DNA of 64,000 bases from Sympetrum striolatum. Its lineage: Eukaryota; Arthropoda; Insecta; Odonata; Libellulidae. The notes under the pieces are model-generated. The model saw nothing but the letters and a program-made list of their open reading frames with translations. It was not told the origin of the DNA and searched no databases. This document shows, piece after piece, positions 1 through 10,370 of the stretch (position 1 is its first letter; each line of letters opens with the position of its first letter). The DNA is taken from assembly GCA_947579665.1 (NCBI GenBank), contig OX388344.1:13448346-13512345 (forward strand), given 5' to 3'. A program made the position numbers and the translations under genes.

Positions 1-1400
1 AAATCTGATGTGGCCAGCACGTGACTTTCTCCATATATAAGATGTAAATATTTATCAACTACAGTAATTTCGAACTTTATATTCCATCTAAACTTGGAAG
101 ATGAGTGATTAATTTATATATTATTATCTTTGACGTCACAAACGTTATAAATAATGTTTTTCGGGACATGCTCGATGAAAAACGATGAATTTGGTCTTTC
201 GCCCATATAGCCCAGAGCGCCCAAAAAGTACATAATCAGCAACTTCCGGTTTATCAGTATTTCCTGAATAAATCCTAAACAATCAGTGATACAAAAATAT
301 GTTTCATTCAAAAGTTATAGTAAATTACATTTTCTAAAATATTTATAAATAGTAGTATATACTTAAATATCATATTTATGGAGATATTTTGAAAACCGGA
401 AATGAGCTTTGAAGAATGAAGCTCGACTTCCAGTTAACTGATTTACTCCAAAAACTAATCAACTCTAATGACTGTAATAAATATACTACACATGAAATTT
501 GGTTTTGATCAAACAAATAGTTTTCATGTTAGAGCGCCCACAAAGTACATAATCATCTTCTCCCGGTTTATCAGTGTTTCACGAATAAATCCTAATCAAC
601 TGGTGATACAAAAATATGTTAAATACAAACGTTATATTAAATAACATTATCTAAAACTTTTATAAGTAATATAATTTACGTATACATCATATTCACATCT
701 ACATCTACATTAATACCCTACAAGCCGCCTATCGGCGTGTGGCAGGGGGTGTAAACACCAGTTGAATCTAAATTACTTCCTTATTCGATTATTGTCACGT
801 ATTGTTCGCGGAAAGAATGAATCTCTGAAACGATTAGTCCTAGCATCTATTTCTCTTAACTTACGGTCATTATCGGATCGACCGACGTAGCAGGGGGGTT
901 GCAAGATACCGATTGTATCTTTGGAAAATGTAGTTTCCCTGAATTTATTAAGCAATCGCAGCCTAGCTTCCAATCTCCTTTCTTTCAAGGATTCCCAACC
1001 TACGTCTGAGAGCATTTTTGTAACGCTTGCTTTTTTATCGTAGCATTTCTTAACAAAACGAACCGCATATTAATGGAGATATTTTGAAAACCGGAAATGC
1101 GCTTTAATGAATAATGCTCAACTTCCGGTTAACCGATTTACTCCAAAAACTAATCAACTCTGACAGCACACACCACAGTGCTATATATGAAGTTTGGTAT
1201 TGATACGACTAATAGTTTTCACGTTAGAGCGTCCACTATCACACATACACACACACGCATACACACAGACATCATTCCGAAAATGGTCAAAACGTGTTCT
1301 AGGGACCCCAAAACATGTATTTCCGTTGAACTCTCGAAGTCCAATTTTTTCATGAAAACAATACTTTCTCTATACTTCGTATATGGAGAAAGTAAAAATG
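1..1400. mobile_element. Interspersed repeat with inverted ends (copy 1)
   Basis: The sequence near the left edge (ctttctccatata, about 27-39) is the inverted match of tatatggagaaag at about 1380-1392, so the block looks like one element with terminal inverted sequence. Its interior holds two tandem copies of a ~320 bp module (about 211-530 and 531-1215), each starting gcgcccacaaagtacataatc and containing accggaaatg and ccaaaaactaatcaactc. The right end carries a CA-rich stretch and a conserved block around ggaccccaaaacatgtattt. A second, diverged copy with the same start and end lies at 51546-52212. No coding capacity is seen. The class is unknown: a MITE-like or other non-autonomous element. 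The left boundary may lie before base 1. Confidence 0.7.
694..1065 (-). mobile_element. LINE 3'-end fragment nested in the repeat
   Basis: On the minus strand an 80-codon frame (773-1015, open upstream to about 1063) reads as the extreme C-terminus of a CR1/L2-type non-LTR reverse transcriptase, with the family's tail block WESLKERR, followed by LLNKFRE and ending FFPRTIRDNNR. After the stop comes a 3' UTR containing ccccctgccacacgccga and a simple tail of atgtag units. It is 5' truncated, as is usual for LINEs. The flanks catatt at 688-693 and 1066-1071 form a probable target duplication, and the host repeat resumes exactly after it. The same 3' end appears at 36280-36395 (+), and a related one at 43130 (-). 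Confidence 0.85.
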
Positions 1401-1450
1401 AGTTTGCAAAGTGAAATAATTTGAACAGTAGTATTAAATAATTTACTTAC

Positions 1451-1510
1451 CATTGTTTGTTCCAATGAGGGTAGAAAAGGCAGCTTTGGGCTGGATGAGG
1501 TCCCCCGTTT
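1451..1510 (-). CDS. Candidate internal exon, unknown gene
   Basis: On the minus strand a 60 bp segment is bounded by a good acceptor (tatgtttcag) and a good donor (gtaagtaaat). With two bases completing a split codon it reads TGDLIQPKAAFSTLIGTNN and leaves one base at the 3' side. Composition is richer in GC than the surroundings and the frame has no stop. I do not recognise the protein, and no partner exon in a compatible phase was found nearby. It could be a real exon of a gene running leftwards off the window, or a chance open stretch. Confidence 0.4.
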
Positions 1511-2277
1511 CTGAAACATACAATTTTCACAAATTAGTGGAATATGTTTCGACTAATTTATATTATTTGAATTATATTTATTTATAGTTTCTATGTAAAC
1601 TGACATCTGTAAATGATTTAGCCGATCTTTGAAATTGGTCAGCCATCAATTAAAATGAATATATCAGAAAATTCAACTGTGTTCATACATTCTGTAATAA
1701 TTTCGAAGTCTTATTTTTATCCCACCACTATAAGAATTTGAAGTTATCAGAATCCTTCCTCAAGAAAACTCTTTCATAATAGATGAGAAACGTAGGGGAA
1801 GACGTCATATTGATAAGTTCTTCTATTTGATTGGTGGATGTTAAGACCAATTAGGCTCATCTGCCAGCTGACCGACCACCCATCCCGGCATTGAAAGCGA
1901 TTTACCATCGCTTTCAATGTAATGAAGGCTCTCGAGTCACTGTTCTAATGTATTCTCCAGCAATTTGACCAAAATCGTTCATTTTTCCCTGTTGTTATTT
2001 GTTGTGCGGAAGTGGAATGTGAGTGGGTTCCTCAAGGAAAGGAAGACCGATAGAGGGCTGGTTGATGCGGTATCTTGAAGAGATGTATGCAGCGTTAAGA
2101 TGAAAAGATGAGAAGTTATATAGATACGTAAGAAGCTAAGTTTTCAAAAGCGAAAGAATTTGTAAGTAGTGATTAATAAATTGAATAAACGAGGAGTTAG
2201 CGTGCTAGTCTCACAAGAAAATTGCAACATGTATAAGTATAAAAATTATTTGAAAAATCTTTTAAAATTTCCACACT
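1511..2277. other. Non-coding stretch with one short hairpin
   Basis: No gene is recognised here. A perfect 12 bp stem with a 7 base loop sits at 1889-1919 (cattgaaagcga / tcgctttcaatg). The rest is AT-rich sequence without repeats that I can place. Confidence 0.5.
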
Positions 2278-2802
2278 GTGTTTATTCGCGACCGGTTTCG
2301 TAATTTGCATTACATCTTCAGGCAAAGGGAAACATTTTTGCAAGGAATATATAGGATGGTTGAGAGGGCTGGGAGGGGGTGGGTGCATCATGGGAATATT
2401 TTGCTTGGTAAGGAGAGGAGGGGTTTAAAAATAATTAACCCCTCAAAAGTGTGCCATAAATAAGAGTCTCAAATCTCTCTTACGATTCCCGACAATACTA
2501 CCGACTTACTAGGATTAAAATTCTGCCCGCCAGCTAAACTCAATCCAAACTCAGTGAAAAATCTTGTTGTGGACTGTGAAATAGTGATCGCCACTCATTA
2601 AAACACGTGTGCTGTCTTTTAATAAGTAATTCTGTGAAGTGTTCCCGAAAGCCCCACATAAAATTACCGTGTGATATTCTACAGCAAAAAACTTCATATC
2701 TGAGAATAATCTTGTATTAACGAAGGCTGATAAAGGCGCTGTGATACTACACAAGGAACTCTATTTAGAGAAATGCTCCTCTTTTTTCGACGAGAATAAT
2801 AT
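2278..2802 (+). mobile_element. Penelope-like element, 5' part
   Basis: The left part of a Penelope-like retroelement. It opens with the ccggtttcg ... catcttcagg block that I associate with many insect retroelement ends (2290-2322). Degenerate frames then lead to a recognisable N-terminal RT-domain signature at about 2701-2790, NNLVLTKADKG followed by a tyrosine-lysine stretch, which in this family precedes the RT fingers. The reading frame runs into the sequence aataatat (2795-2802), where a LINE interrupts it. The protein continues in the same sense at 5994. Several frame breaks upstream show the copy is dead. Confidence 0.75.
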
Positions 2803-3105
2803 TTATTTATTTATTTATTCAAATCTCACATACAGCATAACAATGCCAATTTAAAGTGAAATATAAAAATATACATATAGTAAAGTACTAAACATAAATA
2901 GTTAAAAAAGTGATAGAAAATATAGTGAAAATGAAAACAAACATAAAGGTAGATTTCACAATTATATGGATTTATTGTTTGGTAAGTTCAAAAATTTCCC
3001 TTTATATAAAGGATCAATAGAAGGAGGAATTGTGTTCATCAGAGAAGGAAGACTAAGGAAAAGAAAGTGCTTGATAAATGAAAGTCTAGGAGTTGTATAG
3101 TGAAG

Positions 3106-3822
3106 TAAGGATGTCAAACGGGTAGATCTGTGTGGAACACGATAATTGATAATTGAAGTTGAGGACAGTCAGAAAGGGAGTTCAGCAGTGAATGTAAGAA
3201 GGATAAATCATGTTTTGATCTAGTGACAGAAAGAGATTCCAAGGATAGTGAAGATAAGATAGAATTTTTAGAGGCTTGGCGGAAGGAAGTAACTCTGGCT
3301 TTTACAATTCTGAGAAAGAAGTTAGTAATTCTATCTAATGAGGAAAGATGAGTTGGAGAGGACATAGACCAGATGGGGAGCAGTAAGATACAGTAGGAAA
3401 GAAGAGAAGTATAGGGAAAGGCCAGAGGTTTTTTTTAACCCTATAGACATTATATGGCATTTATTAATGTTTAAATTTAATTTCCAGTCCCCGCACCACT
3501 GGGTTGTTTTATTTAACGTTCTTTGAAATTGTTCACAATCCGCTACCTTTGTCACACTGGAAAAAAGTTTACAATCATCAGCATATAGTAGAATATTCTC
3601 CTCCGTAGGGGGTATTGAGACTAGATCATCAACGAAGAGGTTGAATAGATATGGGCTTAGGGAGCTGCCCTGTGGAACCCCAGAGATGACAGTAACCCTG
3701 TTGGATTTAGCGTCTGGAAGATTGACACATTGCGTTCGATTGGTTAGGAAGCTTGATATCAGGTGTAAGAATTTTCCGTGAACATTAACCCTCCGGCGGG
3801 CGCGTACGTGTACTCCGTACAC
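3106..3822 (-). pseudogene. LINE reverse transcriptase, C-terminal part
   Basis: The open frame 3331-3822 reads RT motifs in order: FLTNRTQCV, SGVPQGSSLSP, LFVDDL and the catalytic YADD (codons at 3574-3585), followed by the thumb region with LNINKC. After a frameshift near 3340-3400 the C-terminal tail continues in another frame (3114-3365), with FHTDLPV followed by a stop. The first dozen codons of the open frame (3786-3822) belong to the adjacent piggyBac end, not to the LINE. The upstream RT motif lies on the far side of the piggyBac at about 5866-5960. Not functional: split, frameshifted and 5' truncated. Confidence 0.85.
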
Positions 3823-5865
3823 GGCGGTCGGTTTTCGCAGGGGAAAACCCTTTTACCGTAATGGTACCGGCTTCGAACCCCCAGCAATTCTTTTAGTGTA
3901 TCTTTAGCCTTCGTTTAGCGTGGACATCCTTTCGCGAGTAAAAATTTGGAGAATATCGGAAAGCAAAACTATCCGTGAAGTCAGCTTCGCAGCGCATTGT
4001 ATTGCCGGAAAATCCCTACTATGTAAGTTCATTTTCTCTACATTTACATCGATTTGCTTTTATTAAATTTTGAAGTAATTGAACGTGAAAATAAACAACT
4101 CTATCTTTATGTACATGCTTCTTTGAACACGAGTTGTAATACCTGATAAGCCTTCGAGTATCAACGGTGTTATTGCGCGTGAGAACGGCAAAAATTAAAA
4201 TAAAAGGGAAAAAATATTTGCAAGATTCCGCCGGGTCTGAAGTCTTGCGCTAAGGACATCACTGATGAAGTAAGTACATTTCAAAAAATGGTAGACAGCA
4301 ATATGGATGAGGATATTGTAAAATACACCAATGTCTCGATCAAGCGTAAATGCACTGAGGTAAGCTACTCACGTGATAGAGATGCTAGAGTTACTTCTGT
4401 GATAAAAATTTTCGCATTGTTTGAAGCCCTTTTCCTCATTGCAGTAAAATATGGTCATCATACTAATGTTTTAAAATTATGGAACTCAGATGGTACTGGA
4501 ATTGTTGCACTTAGAGCTGTCATGAGTTACAAGAGATTTTTGTTTCTTTTACGTTGCATTTGTTTTGATGAATCAGCAACGAGAGAAGTAAGAATAAAGA
4601 ACGATAAACTTACTATACGCAATATTTTAGATCAATTTGCTGGTAATTGAAAGAAAAATTACACAATGAGCGAATATATGACAGTAGATGAAATGCTGCA
4701 CCCATTAGGTTGCTGTAGCGTTGTGTAATATATGCCAAGTAAACCGGCCAAGTATGGACTCAAACTATTTCTCTGTTGTGACGCAAAGTCGTTTTAGTCG
4801 GATAATTTAGAAGTTTATTGCGGGAAGCAAATGGAAGGACAATATAATACCTCTAATTCTCCCTCTGAGGTAGTCAAACGCCTTATACAACCATTTGAAA
4901 ATGCAAATTGTAACTTGATAACGGACAATTTGTATACTTATTATACTTTAGCGCAGTATTTGCTAACAAAAAATTACTCTTCTTGGGATTATACGTAACA
5001 ACAAGCGTGAGATCCCAAATAAAATTCTTCCTAATAAATCAAGAAGAATAAATTCATCTCTATTTGGTTTCCAGAGAAACGTGACATTAGTGTCTTACGT
5101 ACCCCGAGTGAAGAAAGCAGTAATATTATTATCTACCATGCATGATTCGCCGGATGTAGATACTGCTACAAATAAGCCAAATATAATTTTGGAGTATAAC
5201 AGTTCCAAGGGTGTAGTCGATAAGGTGGACAAAATGTATGCAGCATACTCCGTTGCAAGAATAACAAGGAGATGGCCTCTTGATTTGTTCTTCGCTCTGA
5301 TGAATATAGCAGGAATAAATACACAAATACTGTACTTTAGTGAGCATGCGGAGAAAGACAATACAGAAGGAGAATCTTTCTGTAAATTGAGCGATAGGTC
5401 TGATAAAAGAACATTTAGTCATCTGGATATCTAAAGCGCTATCGTCCGCAAGAAGAGCAAAATGTTCCCATAACAGGTGTAAAACGAGGGCGATGTAAGC
5501 TGTGCGTAAATAATGCGTCGACTATAAAGTGTGATAAATGTGTTAGATTTATCTGTAAGAAACATTCGAAAGCCACAGTAACTTGTATCCTATGCTTGGA
5601 AGACAACGAGCATCAAGATTCGTCGGCGAGCTAAACTCTAAAAAAAATGGTAGACCTGAGAAAAGGATGATTTAAAAAAAATTACTTTTGATAAAAAAGT
5701 AAAATATAGCTATTAAAATAAACTTAAATTTCCAACGGCCAAGCTCTTTCATATTATTCATAAAATAGCCACTGTATTCTAAGATAACTCGCATCCTTAT
5801 ATGAATGTACGCTCCGTGTACACGGCGCGCCTGCTCGTGGGATGGAAAAGAGGAAGGAAGGTTAA
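3785..5865 (+). mobile_element. piggyBac-family transposon A
   Basis: A TTAA sits at each end (3785-3788 and 5862-5865), the fixed target duplication of piggyBac. The left terminus starts ccctccggcggg, and the right terminus reads inward ccttccttcctc, a diverged version. Both ends carry subterminal copies of a palindromic cgtgtacacggcg-like motif. Between them lies a broken transposase with a C-terminal Cys-rich domain. Removing 3789-5865, which leaves one TTAA, rejoins the LINE RT frame without a gap, confirming the boundaries. Element length is 2073 bp between the TTAA sites. Confidence 0.9.
4288..5634 (+). pseudogene. piggyBac transposase A, broken
   Basis: A DDE transposase of the piggyBac (DDE_Tnp_1_7) family in at least three frames. 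The first frame (4288-4650) covers the N-terminal part with LWNSDGTG and SYKRFLFLLRCICFD. Then come a stop and frameshifts through the segment with TVDEML and SKPAKYG (first catalytic Asp) and ITDNLYTYY (second Asp, about 4919-4945). The frame at 5081-5434 has LVSYVPR, VVDKVDKM (third Asp) and RRWPLDLFFALMNIAG. The Cys/His-rich C-terminal domain at 5485-5634 reads CKLC, CDKC, CKKH and CILC before the stop. All three Asp codons are still readable, but the copy is inactive. A possible intron donor (aagtaagtac) lies just upstream at 4269-4280. Confidence 0.85.
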
Positions 5866-5993
5866 AACGATGGGCAAGTATCATTGACTCGTGATCAAGG
5901 GAATCAAATGCTTTGGAGAAATCTAGGAATATAGTATCTAATTGCGCCTTATTTTGTATTGAATTTATGGCATGATTTTATGTAGATATACAT

Positions 5994-7200
5994 AACAATA
6001 TAGAAACTATTCCGAAAGATCCTATTCCTAAATTTCACTCTGCCGCAAAGAAATCCCTCAAAGACAGTCCTTTGTTTTCTGAAAATACTTTCTTACGTCA
6101 ATGAACCCCCTCCCACCAAGGTTTTATGGATTTCCTAAGCTTTGTCAAGAAAATCATCCACTGAGACCAATAGTGTCTTCACCTACTCACAAATTAGCAT
6201 TTAAATTAAATAGTTTAATCCGAAAACAAACAAACTTTTACCCAAAATACAGTGTGAAGAACTCAGCCCAACTGGCAGTGGATTTAATGAAAAAAGTGTT
6301 CCCCAAGAATGCAATTTTAGTGAGCTATGACGTGAAAAATGTTTTTACCTCAACACCTATCCAAGAGGTCATATCTTCCGAGAAAACTCACCGCATCAAT
6401 AATGGACTCTAAAGCAAAGAAGGAAATAATTAATTTAATAAAAATCTGTCTAGAGCGGAATTTCTTCATTTTTTATAGTAAATTCTACCGCCAAAAAGAT
6501 AGCCTAGCTATGGGGTCTCCCCCCTATCCTAGCAGATATCTTCATGAAAAAAACAGAAGAAAAATTGTTTAATTCTGGTGAATCCTTATTAAAACAGACT
6601 CTCTACTGGAAAAGATATTTGGATGATATCTTCTGAATTTGGGGAGGTAGTCATAGACAATTGCGCAAATGCGTTAATAAAGACCTTCCACCTCAATTTG
6701 GAGTTCACGGTGGAGATAGATGTGAACAGATAATTCAACTGTTTAGATAACTCCATAATCTCAAATGATGGAAGACCAACATTCGAAATCTACCGAACGT
6801 GGGAATATAAGGACCAAATTATCCACAATTCCTCCTCTCACCACTACAACCACAAGCATGCGGGGCTGCATTCAATGCTCCATCGCTTATTGACCATCTC
6901 CCAAGAGGAGTTTATTGAAGAACTCAATGTCATAAAAACCATAGACATGGTCAACGGATACCCCACGGTCCGCGTGGAAAAGCTCCTCAAATAGAAACAA
7001 AGGAAACTGGCCGTCGAGAAGATTCCCTTTCCCCACTGAAAAGACGCGAAGAATGCCCTTTCTGGGGAAAGTGTCACACCAGCTGGGCAATGTTTTCCCC
7101 GAAAACATTAGAGCAGCATTTCGATCCCCGAACAATCTATCCAGGTTACTAGGGAACTCAGAAGACATGTCTACGCTTTTTCATCGACTTAACATACCGT
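5994..7200 (+). mobile_element. Penelope-like element, 3' part with reverse transcriptase
   Basis: Continuation of the element interrupted at 2802. RT-domain landmarks follow in order with frameshifts: IPKDPIPKF (about 6010), PRFYGFPKLC and HPLRPIVSSPTHK (6101-6412), VSYDVKNVFTSTP, then IINLIKICLERNFF and AMGSP (6339-6572), then the catalytic-type box RYLDDIF at about 6610-6636. Further along are remnants of the linker that precedes the GIY-YIG nuclease (NLSRLLGNSEDMS, about 7130-7175). The sequence then leaves the family without a recognisable GIY-YIG domain, so the 3' end is missing or very diverged. Multiple frame breaks: a dead copy. Confidence 0.82.
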
Positions 7201-7274
7201 ATTTTTAAACATTCATGGAATAATTTAACGTTTTATATAAACGTAAATGTTAAATTAAAATAAAAATGGAATCA

Positions 7275-7840
7275 TTTCAATAAGAGATTGATTGCGAAAT
7301 TGAGACACTACTATACAATCGCACTTCCAGAAGCATTTTTCGCAGCTGAAACAACAAAAATTTGTGGGCAAACAAAACTTAAAGAAATAGAGTAACAAGA
7401 ATGGAAAATCCTTAGGAAAAATTTTGGACCGATAAATAGAGAAGGGATTTGGATGAAAAGAACAGCATCAGAAATCTATAGACACAAAGATATGATCACA
7501 GACACACACACAAAAAGAAAAATTAAATTTTACGTACACTTCCGCAGGATGAATGAGGAGAGAATCTCGATGCAGATTTTCGATGTCATCAATTCAGGCA
7601 GATGAATAACAAAGAGGATAAAAGAAGTCGAAGAAGATAATAAGACATGGCAAATAGAAGAAAAACCATATAGAAGACCAAAAATTTCATGAATAACAAT
7701 TCATAAAACACAAATTTTAAACCACGACACAGAAAAAGAAGCCACGAAGTAAGTGGGAATGAGAGAGAAAAGAACGACGCAGTAAGCGTACGAAGAAAAT
7801 TAGGGAAATAAGAAAGAACACACACAAATAATAATAACAA
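7275..7840 (+). mobile_element. LINE fragment, C-terminus of reverse transcriptase (RTE-like)
   Basis: One frame, with a single TAA, reads the conserved C-terminal region of a common insect endonuclease-reverse transcriptase: KLRHYYTIALPEAFFAAET, KILRKNFGP, ASEIYRHKDMITD, RKIKFYVHFRRMNEERIS, then IFDVI. A degraded basic tail follows to about 7840. Upstream RT domains are absent, so this is a 5'-truncated remnant. Placement in the RTE or a related clade comes from family memory and is uncertain. The identification as a LINE tail is firm because three separate blocks occur in the expected order and spacing. The sequence after 7840 to 8300 is AT-rich with nothing recognisable. Confidence 0.75.
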
Positions 7841-8308
7841 GAATTTACGGCGAGATAGGGACTATATAGCCTCTTCTTACATCCAACCCTTCGTGATATA
7901 AATATAAAAAAGAGATAGCTTGAAAAAAAGGTACAAAGAATGAATTTACTTTGTGGTTTTAAAAAACCTGAGCGAAGGGCTTATGAAACAAATTCCATTA
8001 ATAAAAAAAGAACAAACAGTTACACTTTTACATGTAAGTAGGTACAAAATAGATTGATAAATGTACTTGTAAATAAACAATACATCAAAAACGGTCTAAG
8101 AAATTTAAAAGACGAAAGGAAGAAAATAATAAATAAATGTAAAAAAAATTAAAATACATTTATTAAGGAAATCAAGTTCAAACGCTCTTTTGAATAGGAT
8201 ATGATTGTTAATAACAACATTAATTTTAATCTATAATATTACAGGTTATATGAATGTCAATAAAACGTGGGTTTAGGGGGAAGAGAGAGTGAGACCTTTA
8301 TGATTTCC

Positions 8309-8346
8309 TTAACCCGCCATTACTCGTGGGGTGTTTCTACACCCCA
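8309..8346 (+). repeat. Orphan piggyBac-like terminal sequence
   Basis: TTAA (8309-8312) is followed by cccgccattactcg and then a small palindrome (ggggtg ... caccc). This mirrors the layout of the left end of piggyBac B at 45697 (TTAA, cccttaattactcgcg, ggggtc ... gacccc). No matching right end was found in the next several kb, so this is an isolated or truncated element end. Confidence 0.5.
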
Positions 8347-8989
8347 GCCGTTTTCAATCGGCATCTACTTTTTAACGCTTTGGTTTATTGACTCCTCCTT
8401 CTCAGTAGCTTCATTTTTTATCTTCCCGACCTTTCCTGCAAAAATTGTGATTTTCTTGCCACTTTTTGCAGAAATATGACGTTTGTCATTTCATAATGCT
8501 CCTATTTTTAGTTGATTTTCCGAAGTTCGTGTTTTATTGTTTCCTTACGGGTTATTATTAGAAGTTTTATGTTTTTATTCGTGTGTTCCATGATCAATGA
8601 TCACTAAGTAAATGTTGTAATTCATGAATGTTATTGGTAAGTACGCTGATGTAATTTTATCTCCCTTGTAATCTTTAATATTCCCTCTCATTATTTAGCT
8701 CCGCGAAGCTTTCCACGGCGAGGTTTCAGTTCTCAAGCCAGTTACAGAATTTGAGATAATATCAATTAGAAATAAAAAATAAGGAATTTATTTATTGCAT
8801 TTGTTATTCTGAATAAATGAAATTTGTCACCGCGAACGATAGATAATCCCTAAATTACGCCTCTGGCGGTTCATCTATTAAATATAGATGCTTCTCCGGA
8901 TTCATTCAAGGATATAGATAGATAGATAGATAGGATACTAATTCACAGCCTAAACTAGAAGCGTCATCGACTTGAAATTTTTACGACGT

Positions 8990-9960
8990 ATTGGCCATAA
9001 CGTGTAACCGCCAGAAAAATTGCGATTTTGAACCTCTGTGTCATGGGTTCGATTCCAGAGGGCCCCAAAGTCCCGATTTTTCCCGTTTAAATGCATTGCT
9101 TTGATTTTCGGGAATTTAAAAAAATACTTTCCGGATAGGTAGAGAATCAAAACTCAAGGAGCCCCTATATATGGTCATGATCTATCGAAAACATAAGTTT
9201 TACGGAAAATATCCTGGGTTCGATGCTAGGTCGCGGCAAAAATCAGCCGTTTAAAATGCATTGTGGCGATTTTTAAGATTTGTTTTGGACCCCTTCCCGA
9301 TGGCATGGCAACTTGAAATTCGGCATGGAGTTGTAGATCATAAATATATTTCATAGTCCAATTTTATATATACCCTGATGGTCCTTGGTTCGATCCCAGA
9401 GAGCCATTCACATTCCACAATGCATTTCTTAAGGAGATAACGGAAACAAATTTTAGGTACTTCCCGGTATGCTATCTACTTCAAACTTTGCATAAAATAA
9501 GATCAAGTCCTTACAAATCAAACTGTGCATACACAGCTTACAATAGATCCTGGGTTCGACACCAGGCGTCTGTACAATCAGTAACTGATCCGATTTTTAA
9601 GAATTGTTTTGAACCCGTTCCCTTTAATATTGAAACTTGAAATTCGGCATATAGAGAGAGATTATAGATGCATTTCAAAAACATATTTTAGAATTCCAAG
9701 ATCGTCCTTGGTTCGGATGCAGAGAGCCATTTACATTCGTGAAAAGTAGAACGTCGTTTGAGGCAGTTGCAGAAAATATTTAAACTTGAATTTTCACACA
9801 TACATATAAATGGTGATCTTCCGTTGTACTGCATAGAAACTTCACCAGAAAGACCCGGGTTCGATGCCAGACGATTATATGGCTGCGAATTTCAAGAATA
9901 TTTTAAATCGTTTTTTTTTTCTTTTGAGCACCGTCCCGATATAGTGCCAACATGAAATTA
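8990..9960 (+). repeat. Diverged tandem array with tRNA B-box-like motifs
   Basis: Six copies of a ggttcga-type motif occur at near-regular spacing: 9045, 9216, 9386, 9552, 9710 and 9857 (steps 171, 170, 166, 158, 147). They alternate between two subtypes: one reads (c)ctgggttcgatgcc(a), the other ccttggttcgatcccagagagcc. The alternating units also share flanking blocks, such as aacttgaaattcggcat at 9311 and 9631, so the true repeat is a ~320-340 bp dimer. The motif matches the RNA polymerase III B box and the tRNA T arm, but no full tRNA fold or clear A box was seen. The first unit (9045) is the most degraded. Confidence 0.75.
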
Positions 9961-10370
9961 GTGTTGTCGATCTTCTTGCAGTATGCAAGCTACATTTTAC
10001 TCGTATAAGAAACAATTAGTTTCTGCTAAACTTGGTGCGGAATAACAGAGTTAATTAATTTTGTTTTGCTGAAAATTATGGATTGTAAGTTGAGCATTTG
10101 AAATTTGGAAGGATATAACTGATTCTGAACTAATTAATACTTGGGAATATATTAGAAAGGACAGGTGAAATGTTTACTCTGTTAACAAAAAAAAATAATT
10201 TTTATGCAGTTAGTTTGGTAAATTTACCCTTTTTCAGAAACAAATGTTTCACCTGTCAATTCAAATTGGCAATGAACATCTCTGTAGATTATGGTTCATA
10301 TCATATTGAAATTTTATTGTGACTGTAGATAACCATCTTTCCCCTTCTTTTGGTTTAAGTTAATCTTTAG

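Larger units (their letters stand above)
2803..5993 (-). mobile_element. 5'-truncated LINE inserted in the Penelope-like element
   Basis: A minus-strand non-LTR retrotransposon bounded by near-identical 8 bp flanks, aataatat (2795-2802) and aacaatat (5994-6001). Its 3' end is a run of TAAA units at about 2803-2820, as expected for target-primed insertion. Its 5' end begins inside the RT domain just before the motif DFSKAFD (about 5900-5940), so the endonuclease and any ORF1 are missing. A piggyBac element (3789-5861) splits the RT. The Jockey/I-like superfamily is a guess from the RT motifs. Confidence 0.88.

Noticed and set aside
1226..1265. CA-rich run as a functional element
   Set aside because: A simple microsatellite that is part of the interspersed repeat; the same run occurs in copy 2.
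8915..8937. GATA-unit run as a regulatory cluster
   Set aside because: A plain gata microsatellite of a few units with no other support.
8990..9960. tRNA genes
   Set aside because: The B-box/T-arm motif is present, but no acceptor stem, D arm or anticodon arm can be folded around any of the six copies.
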